A stretch of 64,000 nucleotides of DNA from Ilex aquifolium. Lineage: Eukaryota; Streptophyta; Magnoliopsida; Aquifoliales; Aquifoliaceae. Each line of letters opens with the position of its first letter. Position 1 is the first letter of the stretch. The notes under the pieces were generated by a model. It made no database searches. It was not told where the DNA came from and was given only the letters and a program-made list of their open reading frames with translations. The position numbers and the translations under genes are program-made. Of the stretch, positions 21,305 to 32,099 are shown piece by piece. The stretch lies in NCBI GenBank assembly GCA_951799425.1, contig OX637395.1, positions 10,828,451-10,892,450 on the forward strand, written 5' to 3'.

Positions 21305-23617
21305 GAGAGGATGAAGTCTCCTCCAAACCGTAGGAACCCAAACAAGTACTGTCGCTTTCATCACGACCATGGTCATGACACCGACGACTGCTATGACCTC
21401 AAAAGACAAATTGAGGTCCTCATTCAACGTGGACACCTTCACCAGTATGTTGTCGGAAGGGGGCCGGCGCCGCCGCCACCTCACAATCAAGAAGATCCAC
21501 ATCCCATTGGAGAAATTCACACCATTTCTGGAGGACTTGCAGGAGGAGGAGAATCCCTCTCCGCCATGAAGGCTCATGCCAGGAAAGCTAGGCACCTTGA
21601 TGATGAGCTACCATCCAAGGCGCCCAAACATGGCATCAACGAGGTCATATCCTTCTCAGACAAGGACTTGGAAGGAATCCAACACCCCCATGACGACCCT
21701 CTAGTACTCACCATGACTGTTGCCAATTTCCAAGTACGTCTCCTCAATGAAAACAAGGAAGCCACAAGAGGCATTGCAAGTGGAGGTCCTGGACCCAAGG
21801 GATGACACCACCATAGAAAAAGGAGAACCAGTTGAGGAGCTCACCCCTGCGATCTTGGATGAGGAGCATCCAGACAGAAGAGTATACATTGGCTCCCCCC
21901 TCTCTGAAGACCTTACTCACCAGCTAATAGACTTTTTGAAACATAACATGGACATTTTTGCATGGTCACATGCAGACCTTGAAGGGATTGACCCAGACGT
22001 CGCCACCCACCGCCTCAATGTCGACCCTCGCCACAAACCTGTTCGCCAAAAGCTAAGAGGCGCCTCCACTGAAAGGGCCCAAGCGATGGACAAAGAGGTA
22101 GGGAAACTGATAAAGAATGGGGCGGTCAGGGAAGTGGCATACCCTAAATGGATTTTAAATGTGGTGATGGTAACCAAAGCCAATGGAAAATGACGCCTCT
22201 GTGTCGAATTTACTGAGCTCAACAAGGCGTGTCCAAAAGATAGCTATCCGCTACCACGGATCGACCTCATCATCGACACTACAGCAGGGCATGAACTGCT
22301 CACCTTCCTGGATGCATATTCTGGATACAACCAAATCAGCATGCACCCCCCAGACCAGGAGAAGACATCATTTATCACTCCGAAGGGGACCTACTGCTAC
22401 AAGGTCATGCCCTTCGGGTTGAAGAACGCAGGGGCAACCTACCAACAGTTGGTGAACAGAATGTTCGAGTCTCAGATTGGGCGAACGATGGAGTTCTACG
22501 TTGATGACATGTTAGTGAAAAGTCTCGCTGCAGCAGACCACATTGACCACCTCCAAGAAACCTTCAACGTTCTCAGGCCGTACCACATGAAGCTGAATCT
22601 TGAGAAATGCGCCTTCGGCGTAGGGTCAGGAAAGTTCTTAGGCTTTATGATCAACTAGAGGGGGATTGAGGCGAACCCTGATAAGATCAAGGCAATCCTC
22701 GACATGAAGTCACCTTCCTCAACCAAGGAAGCGCCTCAACGAAAGAATTGCAGCACTTAACAGGCTTGTCGCCAAGTCTGCAGACAAGTGTCTGCCCTTC
22801 TTCAAAATTCTCCGAAAGGCTTTTGATTGGGGACCTGAGGCAGAGGAATCCTTTCAAAGGCTCAAGGCTTACTTAGCTACACCTCCCCTCCTTTCACATG
22901 CCACTCCAGGAGAAACTCTGTATTTATACCTGTCTGTCTCTTCATCGGCAGTAAGCTCAGTCCTTGTCAGAAATAGTGATGGAATGCAAAGACCTATCTA
23001 CTATGTGAGTAGAACATACAGGGGAGCAAAAGTCAGATATTCAAGGCTTGAAAAACTAGCGCTCGCCCTGATCTCAGCGGCAAGGCGCCTACGACACTAC
23101 TTTCAAAGTCACAACATTGTTGTCGATACAGACTAACCTCTAAAAAGGGTCCTGGGAAAGCCAGACATATCCGGGAGGCTCCTTAAGTGGGCAGTGAAAC
23201 TTGGCGAATTTGATATGCAGTACCAACCAAGGGTGGCCATCAAGGCACAAGCACTGGCGGATTTCATTGCTGAGCTTACTCCAGCAGAGGAGGAGGACAA
23301 CGAGCTTTCCACCTTGCCCGGCAAGGACACCTCAACTCCCGACGAGGACGTACAGAAGCTCGGTGAAGACAGTCTAACGCCCAGCAAAGATACCTAGGCG
23401 CCCAAGTCATCCCAGGCGCCCAGACCATCACATCAGATGCCCAAGCACACTGGTCTGGCGCCCAGACCCCCTCAGGCGCCCAAGCTGGCGTCCAGACAGC
23501 TCCCTCAGGCACCCAGGCTGGCGCCCAGACATCTCCCTCTAGCACCCAAGCATCTCCCTTTGGCTCCCAGCCTAGTACCCAGGCAGCCCAGCCTAGCGCC
23601 TTGCCTCCTGCGGAAAC
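21305..23617 (+). pseudogene. Gypsy pol part 1: zinc finger, RT, RNase H; protease deleted
   Basis: Zinc-binding C..H..H..C (YCRFHHDHGHDTDDCYDL), then FSDKDLEG and LVLTMTVANFQV at about 21,735, where the Asp-Ser/Thr-Gly protease should begin. The sequence instead jumps to a post-protease segment, so the protease is missing. RT from ~21,960: NVDPRHKPVRQK, FLDAYSGYNQI, MPFGLKNAGATYQ, YVDDMLVKS (22,499 on), with TGA for Trp in GK(W)RLC at 22,191 and TAG for Gln at about 22,657. Ty3-type RNase H 22,800-23,280 (ALISAARRLRHYF) with TAA at 23,135. After it comes a linker of repeated (Q/R)APRL-like units, ended by the solo LTR insertion. Confidence 0.9.
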
Positions 23618-25815
23618 TGATTAACCATCAAAAGTGCTGTTTTATTATATTTAATAATTGGTTAATTTCATATTATTTGTGATTAAATGTGCTAAATTCC
23701 TTGATTTTCTAATTTGATACTTTTTCTAGTTGTTGATTTATTTTGCAGGTAAATTGGTTGATTTAAAGTAATAATGGATAATACAAGTGAAGCAATCACT
23801 AGAGGAAGAATCACAATTGATAAGGATTGAAGAGTCAAGGTTGAGATAGGAAGACTTGAAGATAAATCAGCAATTTAATCCTTATAAGAGGCCAAGTTAG
23901 GGTGTGTTTGTTAACCCAAATTCAACACTTAAAATGAATGTATTCAGCACTTATTAATTAAGTCTGTTTGATAACCAAAATTTAAACTCTCTTAATATGT
24001 TAAGTGCTCCTTAAAAACAGGCTACAATATTAAGTAAGAGATCCCTTACTTAATTCTGAAAGCTGAAAACACTCAACAAAATCATCTTTAATAATATTTA
24101 CAATATGATAATTATACCCCAAAATATGTTACAATCCTATTAAAACTCTAATTAGTCTTATCTCCAAAACTCCTAACTTATATATTCTCCTTGTCGATCT
24201 CTTTTTTTTTTTTTCTTTCATTTGTCTTCTGTAACAAAAATATACATACATAATTATAATTACACACACAAACGCACGCACTGCATACACACAATTACAC
24301 ACAGACATATGCACTGCACACACACACAGCGCACACACATATTGTTAATAAAATCTAATTTATTGTATTTTTTCAATATTATTTGATTATTTATTATTTA
24401 TTATTCTTTTTTTTATCAGATGTTATTTCACTTATTATGTTATTTAATTTGTTATTGTTCACTTATTGTGTTATTTAGATGTTATTTATTTATTTATTTT
24501 GATCAAATATTTGTTAAATGTACACTACAATATAATAATAGTGATTATGATTTATGTTAATGACATATTTTATAAATATTTTCAAATTAAAGAGTGGAAG
24601 GGTAAAACTGAAAATTAATTTATTTTCAGACGTCAGCTCTATTTAGTTATCAAACAGTTTAATTCAATTCAGTACTTAAATTTCAGTGAATACCAAACAG
24701 TCCACAAATTCAGCATTCAGCTTTCAACTATCAGACTTCAGCTTTCAGCTTTCAGACTTCAGCTTTCAGTTTTATCAAACACCACCTTAGAAGAAAACTC
24801 ATTTAAAGTTGGATTAGGAAAGTTTCCTAGAATATAAGGATTTGACACGTCTTCAGTATTTCAGTCATAACGTTTGACTCCGATATCGGATTGACCTGAT
24901 ATTTACGGTGTTGGAAAGAAGATTTCCAGGGCTACAAAAGTGTAGTTCACGAAAATTTCGTGAATCAACCTCTAAATATGCGAAATTCAAGCTCGAAGTC
25001 TGGACAGATTTTGTACCCGCGGGCCCCAAGACTTATGCACGGGATTTAACCTTACAAGACATCTTTTTGGGAAAGGAATTCCTTCCAACCTGTACTTAGG
25101 ATTTATTTTACTATAAATAAGGGCTCTCATCTATTGAGAGAGGGGAGATTAGGATTTAGATTATTTATTCTTTTTTTTTCATCTTTTTAGTTCGTCATGT
25201 CTGGCTAGAAGGCTAAGCTAGGGCTAGGGGAGAACCTCTCAATGAAGTACGGTAATGTTGTTGACTTTGTGCTTAATGATTTATGATGTTTTGTTAATTT
25301 AACTTCTGATTTTTTAGCAAAGTTTTTATTCTGTAAAAACTCCTGAGTTGTTGTGCCACGTACATCGATTGCTTGAGTTTCCCTGCGAATAAATAACTGG
25401 TTATTCCACGCTTGAGGTAATTATCATTATTTCATAAAATAATATAATTGGATGATTATTCAGGTTCCTGAATAATCTTTTGATTGTAACATTTGGTTTT
25501 CTTACTTGATTTGTTACTTGAATCAACCGACATCTGATTTGTGTTTCAAGTTAAGTTTTGAGTCTTCAATCATTATTGTATGAAATTGAGAGGGAGTACC
25601 CGATGCTTTAGTATTTCAATTATTGTTTTAAAAACCAAATTTATTATTTTCTGATTCCAAAATTCCTACTCAAACAAATTGCAAACAATTTCTTTTTATT
25701 TGTTTTGTGTTTCTTGTTTTCATAATTCCCTGTGGTTCGACCTCGGATTCCCGAGAAATTTATTACTTTGCACAACCTGCACTTGGGTGATCAATTCTAA
25801 AGTTGTAGCAGAGAC
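23613..25815 (+). mobile_element. Solo LTR inserted in the Gypsy pol
   Basis: TGATTAACCATC at 23,618 to AGTTGTAGCA at 25,810, flanked by GAAAC and GAGAC, a 5-base duplication with one mismatch. About 1.3 kb once the nested MITE is removed. Contains CTATAAATAAGGGCTCT (TATA at 25,122-25,129) and the closing block CCCTGTGGTTCGACCTCGG, which resembles the 3' end of Tat/Athila-type LTRs. No internal region remains, so it is a product of LTR-LTR recombination. It disrupts the linker between the two RNase H domains. Confidence 0.8.
23900..24786. mobile_element. Tourist-like MITE inside the solo LTR
   Basis: TTA duplications at 23,897-23,899 and 24,787-24,789; ends GGGTGTGTTTGTTAA and, from the right, GGTGGTGTTTGATAAAA. 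Same family as 3,748-4,457 and 57,867-58,587 but 887 bases long. Part of the extra length is a CA-rich patch with ACACAC and GCAC repeats at 24,255-24,345. Fourth nesting level in this locus. Confidence 0.82.
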
Positions 25816-25829
25816 CCCCCGAGCGTACC

Positions 25830-27557
25830 TCTCTATCACTCTAGAAACTCTACGTGGACGGCTCCTCAACCAGTGAAGGAGGTAGAGCAGGCCTCATCCT
25901 GATTAGTCTTGACGGTACCCCCATCAAGTACGCAGTGAAGCTTCACTTCATTGCCTCCAACAATGAAGCAGAATACGAAGCTCTTCTCTCTGGCCTAAGG
26001 TTGGAAACAGAAATGGAAGCCCAACATCTTATTTCTTATAGTGACTCTCAGCTGATAGTCAACCAAGTAAAGGGCGAGTTTGAGGCAAAAGGTGCCAAGA
26101 TGCAGGAGTACCTCGCCCTAGTGAAAGCCTTCGTCACTAAGTTTCAATACTTCCAAATCCAACACATCCCAAGAGAAGACAACATGGCCGCATATGCACT
26201 TGTTAGGCTCGCCTCATCTTCCCAAGACCTCTCAGGACCAACACTCATTGGCCATCAGTTTGAACCAAACAAGTTAGATGTGGGAGCCGCAATTGTCAAC
26301 TGTGCTTCCACCGAATCAAACTGGATGACCCCGATAAGGGCATACCTCCAGGAGGGTACATTACCGGACAATCCCCTCGAGGCTAGGAAGCTTAGGATGA
26401 GAGCTTCCAAATTCACTATCTTACAAGACATCCTTTACAAGAAAGGCTACTCCTTGCCATTGTTGCGGTGCCTTTCACCCGAAGAAGCTGACTACGCATT
26501 GCGGGAGATCTATGAAGGAATTTGTGGGAATCACTCCGGAGGTCGCTCTCTCGCCCACAAGGCACTCCCACAAGGCTACTTCTGGCCTAGCATGGTAAGG
26601 GACACCCAGGGGTTCCCTAAGAAGTGTGACAAGTGTCAGCACTTGGCTACTGTGCCCAGGCTGCCGCCAGAGGAACTCACGGTCATCACAAGTCCGTGGC
26701 CTTTCTCCAAATAGGGCATCGACATCTTAGGGCCCCTACCTCTCAGCAAAGGACAGTGCAAATTTGTGGTGGTGGCAGTCGACTACTTCACGAAGTAGGC
26801 AGAGGCCGAACCCTTAGCAAAAATAACAGATGCGAAGGTGAAAGACTTCATTTGGAAGAACCTGGTATGCCGCTTCGGGATACCCCATGCCATTGTTAGT
26901 GAAAATGCCAAGCAGTTTGACAACAAGCTCCTCAACTCTTTCTACTCCGATCTTCAGATAAAACAACCTCATTCTAGCCCAGCACATCCGCAAGAAAATG
27001 AGCAAGCAGAAGTCATGGTGAGAACAGTGCTACGCAACCTGAAGACAAGGCTCGAAAGAGCGAAGGATCTTTGGGTTGACGAGCTCCCAGGTGTCCTATG
27101 GGCTTACAGAACCGCGCCGAGAACCCCAACCGGAGAGACCCCCTTCTCCCTCGCCTTTGGAACTGAGGCATTCATCCCTGTTGAGATCGGGGTTCATTCT
27201 CTAAGGGTCCAACGCCACGACCCCGTCACCAACGAAGAAGAACTCCGCATCAACCTCAACTTGGTAGAGGAGGCAAGGGAGATGGCTGTGGTCCGCAACG
27301 CCGAGTACAAGCGCCGCATGGCGAAGTTCTACAACTCGAGGGTGAAGCATCATTCCTTCCAACCAGGTGACTTGGTGCTCAAAAAAGTGATCCTCGCCAC
27401 AAAGGACTCACGCGAAGGGAAGCTCGGACCAAATTGGGAAGGACCATACCTCGTAACAGAAGTGGTGAGGCCAGGTACATACAAGATCCAAAATTTTGAG
27501 GGGAAGGTCTTACTCTATCCGTGGAACGCTGAGCACTTGAAGAGGTACTACCAATGA
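25830..27557 (+). pseudogene. Gypsy pol part 2: archaeal-like RNase H and integrase
   Basis: Archaeal-like RNase H from 25,851: YVDGSSTSEGGRAG, NNEAEYEALLSGL, SDSQLIVNQVKGEF supply the Asp, Glu and Asp ligands. Integrase zinc domain 26,510-26,645 (GNHSGG ... AHK ... CDKCQ). Catalytic core: first Asp in GIDILGPL (26,719), second position SENAKQF has Glu where Asp is usual (26,901), third region HPQENEQAEV. TAG replaces Trp at 26,713 and 26,796. The C-terminal GDLVLKK ... LGPNWEGPYLV tail ends at TGA 27,555. The domain order RT, RNase H, archaeal-like RNase H, integrase is diagnostic of the Tat lineage. Inactive. Confidence 0.9.
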
Positions 27558-27978
27558 CACCTTGAGAGTGTCAAAGTAATAAACAGTGGGAACTTGGTTT
27601 TATTTTCTACCTTTTTTGGGATTATTACGTAGTATTCAATGTACTTTTTTGGGGTTATTACCTAATATTGTTTGACATAAGCAATGGATGAATAAAATTC
27701 TCTACATTTTACTCCAAAATGATTTTTGCATTTTCATTCAATTTCAAAGGAGTATCAGTACAAAAGTAAGACTATGAACCGTCTTTCTAAAAAAAAAAAT
27801 AAAGTAAAAATCAAAAGTCTCAAATACTCTAGCTACTCTCATGGTCGTCCTCATCCTCCTCCTCTTCACCTTCCTCATCATCCTCAGCCTTGCCAGAGCC
27901 TCCATCGCCATTATCAGGCACCTCAGTTGGCATAAAGCGTGAGACATCAATATCAGGAAAGGCAGCTGAGATCTTCCT
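27558..27978. other. Spacer after Gypsy pol
   Basis: About 420 bases separating the convergent ends of pol (plus) and the antisense gene (minus). Contains AT-rich sequence with AATAAA-like signals (plus strand near 27,690). On the minus strand a CCTCCTCCTC-rich acidic tail lies just downstream of the antisense stop. Confidence 0.6.
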
Positions 27979-30900
27979 TCAGAGCTCATCATAACCGTCA
28001 ATGAAGGCATCTGCAAGGCCATTCATCAAGTCCCTCTCAGTTGTGACAACCCTCTCCTCAGCCTGGAAAGCTCTCTCATGAGCTGCCTTCACCTCTGCCT
28101 CCGCGGCAGCCTCTCTGAGCGTGGCCCTCTCACGGACCTTCACAAGCTCAGCCTCTCTGAGCGCATCCCTCTCATGGGTTGCCAAAAGCTCAGACTCAAG
28201 ATTAGTCGTCTTCTCACGGGCCTCCTCAAGTTCAGCCTCTAGCTTGGCCGCCCTCTCATGGGACGCCAAAAGATCCGTCTCCCTCAACGCGGCCATCTCA
28301 CGGATCGCCACAAGCTCAGCCTGAGAAGCCCTACTAGCAGCTTCAAACTCAGCAATCCTCACCCGAGCCGCAAGGAGCTCATTTTGCATAACATCATGAT
28401 CTTGCTTCATCTGATGATGACTATAAGTCCTTAAAAGTAAATACATGGATGCAGTAGAAGCCTGAAGAAAGATAAAAGTCAGAAGAAGCTTAAAAAAGGA
28501 CTGGAGAAAGGGAGACAACTAACCCTTACCTGAGCCAGGCCTTCCAAAAAAGTGCGAACAATTCCTTCGGTACCCAGGGCGTTAATCCCGATAACATCGT
28601 TGGAAAACATAAACCGCCCAAGTCGATCCCTTATGATTGATGCGTTACCCAACATAGAGCTGATCTGAATCGGTGCACTTCTTGGAGTTTCCACAGGAGG
28701 AGTCGAGGAACCTGGAGCAGAAGGTGTTGTCAAAGGGGTCTCCGAAGTAACGAGTACAGATGAAGGAGTCACCGCCCGAGGAGGCACTTGATGGGGGCAC
28801 ACCCAAGGAACCACTGGAGGGGTTGCTTGAAGAGAGTTCACCTCGATTGACACATTTGGAGAAGTCACTTGGGAGGCATCCTCTTTCCTCGCCACCTTGG
28901 GAGGAGGAAGGCTCCTACCAGAGAGGCGGGGGACCCAATCACCCCCTATATATCTCTACAGAAGCAATAAAATGCTATAGATAAAAAACACCAAACAGAG
29001 GCGAAAAGTATAAAAACAATCATCGTACATTTCCTCTTCCAAGAGGAACCACCAGACTTTGAAGAGGGAGCATCGACCTTAGCAGAAACCGAAGAGGAAA
29101 CACTGACTCCTCCATCTTTGAGCACGTGAGCTCCAAAGTCCCTTGTAGGATGAGCTCGCACGGCCTCAAGCTTCCACTCCTGACCCTTGGAGAGCATAGA
29201 GGAACCTACAAGGAATGTGGTGAAGTACACAGTCTACAAGGAATGAAGAAAGAGAAGGGTAAAAATATGGGACGTACCAACTTTCTTTGAAGTAACCCAT
29301 CGTGATGGTACCAATGCCCTATCAACATCCGAAGCCCACTCTCTGCCAACAAATATGAAGTGAGACTTCCAGCTATGACAGTTGGAGGGAAACCCAGTAA
29401 TCAACTTGCCTCCCCTCGAAGTGAAATAATACCAACCTCGGTTAGAAGCAGAAGTCTCACTCAGGTAATAGGCTGCATGAAACTCAACAGGGGAGGCATC
29501 TTCATAATGCACTTTTTTCCACAATTCAAGAAAGGCCAGCATAACCCTCCAACCATTAGGCGTCAGCCGCCCAGGTGTCAGTGAAAAGTAATTCAAGATG
29601 TCACAAACGGAAGAAGGCATGGGGAGCCTGAGCCCAACTTCAAGCATTTCCTCAAAAATGACAATGTCACAAGACGAGTCATCACTAGCGGGCTCACCCA
29701 TTTCAGCTCGGCGGCACAACACAGTCGAAGGAATGTGGTATGCAGAAATAATCCGCGAAATATCGGCGTCTGAAACTAGAGTGCTAGACAGGGTACTTAC
29801 TTTGGACCCGTCGTCGTCACAGGCTACTTTGCCTTTGTGTTTTTTGCTGTGAGGACTCGAAGGGTTACCCAAGCCACTGCCAGGGTCTTTGCCATAAAAG
29901 GTGCCCAGAGTGCCCACCTCTTAGGCTGAATAACCAGCAGTCCCACGTACATCAGAGGCCCTTTTGCTCGCCACGTCCGCATGCACAACACCAGGGCCAA
30001 CACTACCCAGCTCAGCCCCCGCCACCTGGGCCACCGTGGTCTTGACGCCCAATGCTTGGGTCGCCCAGGACTCGGTGCCTAGGGCCTGGGTCGCCTTGCC
30101 AGCGGCGACCAGCCCCATTGCCTCTCTCTCCATGCATACATGGGCGACCAGCTCAACGTGGGCACGAGTCGAACTCCCCAAAGGGGCGCCCGCAGTTCTT
30201 TGGTCGCCTGGACTCTCCAAGTCAGTACCCAAGGCATGCCCATGCTCACCCAAACAGCCGGAGCTCCTTACGTCGCTAATACGAGTATTCGACACCCTCA
30301 TTTGCTCGCCTAAGGAGCTGCCCAACGCAGCAGGCTGCTCGCCTAAACACCCCCGTGCAGCAAGTTCGCCCAATCCACCCCCCTGCTCGCCCAAGACATC
30401 CAGGACATCAGTCTGGGCACTCAAATTGCTCAAACCAGCGCCTATGGCGCCCAGATCGCCCAAACCAGCGCCTATGGCGCCCAGGTCGCCGCCCAATGCA
30501 GCGCCCAAGTCGCTGCCTGCTCGCCCACTTTGCTTGCCGACCACAGGGGCTGCTCGCCCAATGTCCTGGGAAGCTCGTCTGCTGGCCTGCGTGGATTCAG
30601 CACCCATCAAACCGGCGCCCAGCACCTCCATCCCGACGCCCAAAGCTGGGGCCGCTTGCTCCTCAGGTCTCGCCTCACCCGATTGCTCCTCAACAGGGAG
30701 AACAACCCGCAAACTCAAGGCACAGGCAGCAGTGGCGCCCCGCGTCTGTTCGCCCACCACACAGGCTGCAGCGCCTGCTAGCCCAACCCCTGCACGCCAA
30801 AGCCTTGCTCAGCTGGACGCCCAAACTCGCCTACGCCAATCTCCCTCTCATCCTGTGGTGCACTAACGGCTACAGGAAGCTCCCCGTGCGCGCGGATGGC

Positions 30901-30999
30901 GGCAGTGGCCAGCGGGTTTCCCGTCTTCCTCTCCACTCCATCTCCTTCGATCTCCACCATTCCAATGGAGTTTTGCCCACCACCTTCCTCAATCGGCAT
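27979..30999 (-). pseudogene. Antisense spliced gene of the Gypsy (putative gypsy-type transposon protein)
   Basis: Four exons join in frame: exon 1 ending at 29,278 (donor GTACGT), exon 2 29,205-29,029 (acceptor TTGTAG, donor GTACGA), exon 3 28,945-28,530 (acceptor ATATAG, donor GTAAGG), exon 4 28,461-27,979 (acceptor CTTCAG). Exon 1 encodes the plant gypsy-type transposon domain (IFEEMLEVGLRLPMPS, LTPNGWRVMLAFLELW). Exon 3 is Ser/Pro/Thr-rich, and exon 4 is a long Glu/Ala/Arg coiled coil with repeated ATLREAE-like units. An Ala/Gly/Leu-rich N-terminal part (30,808-29,921, LGEQ and GAGLG repeats) lies in the same frame before a TAA at 29,918. A possible first Met at 30,999 needs a frameshift near 30,800. 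Function of such antisense proteins in Tat elements is unknown. The exon core is open; the gene as a whole is broken. Confidence 0.8.
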
Positions 31000-31028
31000 G
31001 GTCCCCTTGGATACTCCACTCAAAAGAT

Positions 31029-31292
31029 CTTGGAAAAGCTTAGGGAGAGCACTCTCCTTCACTCTCTCAAGTTTTTATAGGAGAAATTTGGGCTATCAAG
31101 GTTTTCAAGAAGGAGCTCAATCTCAAAGTGAATGAAATGGGTAGAATGGAGAAGAAAGTTCTTGGAAAAGCTTAGGGAGAGCACTCTCCTTCACTCTCTC
31201 AAGTTTTTATAGGAGAAATTTGGGCTATCAAGGTTTTCAAGAAGGAGCTCAATCTCAAAGTGAATGAAATGGGTAGAATGGAGAAGAAAGTT
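31029..31292. repeat. Two tandem copies of a 132-base unit
   Basis: 31,029-31,160 and 31,161-31,292 are essentially identical, beginning CTTGGAAAAGCTTAGGG and ending GAGAAGAAAGTT. They lie in the presumed 5' leader of the antisense gene, between its TATA box and first Met. Near identity shows a recent local duplication. Confidence 0.95.
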
Positions 31293-31294
31293 CA

Positions 31295-31302
31295 TATTTA
31301 TA
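31295..31302 (-). promoter_or_regulatory. TATA box for the antisense gene
   Basis: On the minus strand GGCTATAAATATGAAC lies directly upstream of the duplicated leader and about 300 bases before the Met at 30,999. It is inside the Gypsy but outside its LTR, so the antisense gene probably has its own promoter. No transcript data. Confidence 0.5.
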
Positions 31303-31510
31303 GCCTAGGGTTTACAAAAGAGGGAAAAACCCCAAATTGAAAATCAAGGGCTCTCTTAAAAATCCAAGAAAAAGTGTAAAAGACTTGATGTATTCAGTGA
31401 GGCAAAAATGTATCATGAATGGAAGAGTCATCTAGCAGAGGAAGTCTCAACCACCCAGAAGCTCAAGATTCAAACAAATGCCCCCTTCCCCAAGTTTCCT
31501 CGGGCACGGG

Positions 31511-31525
31511 ACATTGGGGGGCAAA
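31511..31525 (+). promoter_or_regulatory. Polypurine tract of the Gypsy
   Basis: ACATTGGGGGGCAAA abuts the 3' LTR start TGATGGGCC at 31,526; it primes plus-strand DNA synthesis in this family. Confidence 0.85.
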
Positions 31526-32099
31526 TGATGGGCCAAATCCAAAAGGCCCAAAACCATGCTGAAGCCCAATTACAACCAAAAGCTCAAACTTATGAAGACT
31601 CAGCAGGCCCAATGAGATCCAAGTCCAGTTAAACCCATCAGGAGCTACATCAGCTTGGCTACGACATCAAGGGAGCACTCAAGACCCTCACCTCGTCTAC
31701 CACCTTGGAAGCGGTCAACCTTGACCAAGTCTCATGGAGAACACCTCAACGGCCTCACCCGTTGAGGAGAAGCCGCAAGCCCCACCAGAATAGTTGGATA
31801 GTTGCTATTAAGTAGCCCAAATCTGTTGGAGAACGACTATAAATTGTAAGCCCCACCAACACTTGGGGGGCATCACACTCAACAGAACATATAACTCATC
31901 TCCCTCTCTGAGCTTGTACTCTCTACTTTCCCTACATCCCTGAGCTAATAAAATAATCCAGCAACTCTAGCCATTAAAAAGTGGACGTAGGTCACATTGA
32001 CCGAACCACTATAATTCTTGTCTTCTCTCTCTACTTTAATTACTGCCTTTTTCCAATTACTTGACAGGTGGTGTACAAAGTCAATTTTGTGCATCATCA
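31526..32099 (+). repeat. Gypsy 3' LTR
   Basis: 574 bases matching 19,338-19,910 with about two dozen differences by eye and one single-base indel in a G run. Ends GCATCATCA, followed by the TSD TCATC and the resumption of Copia-2. Confidence 0.95.

Noticed and set aside
30052-31080. Several long plus-strand ORFs rich in Pro, Ser and Arg
   Set aside because: Shadows of the Ala/Gly-rich antisense coding region; GC-rich repeated sequence leaves all frames open.
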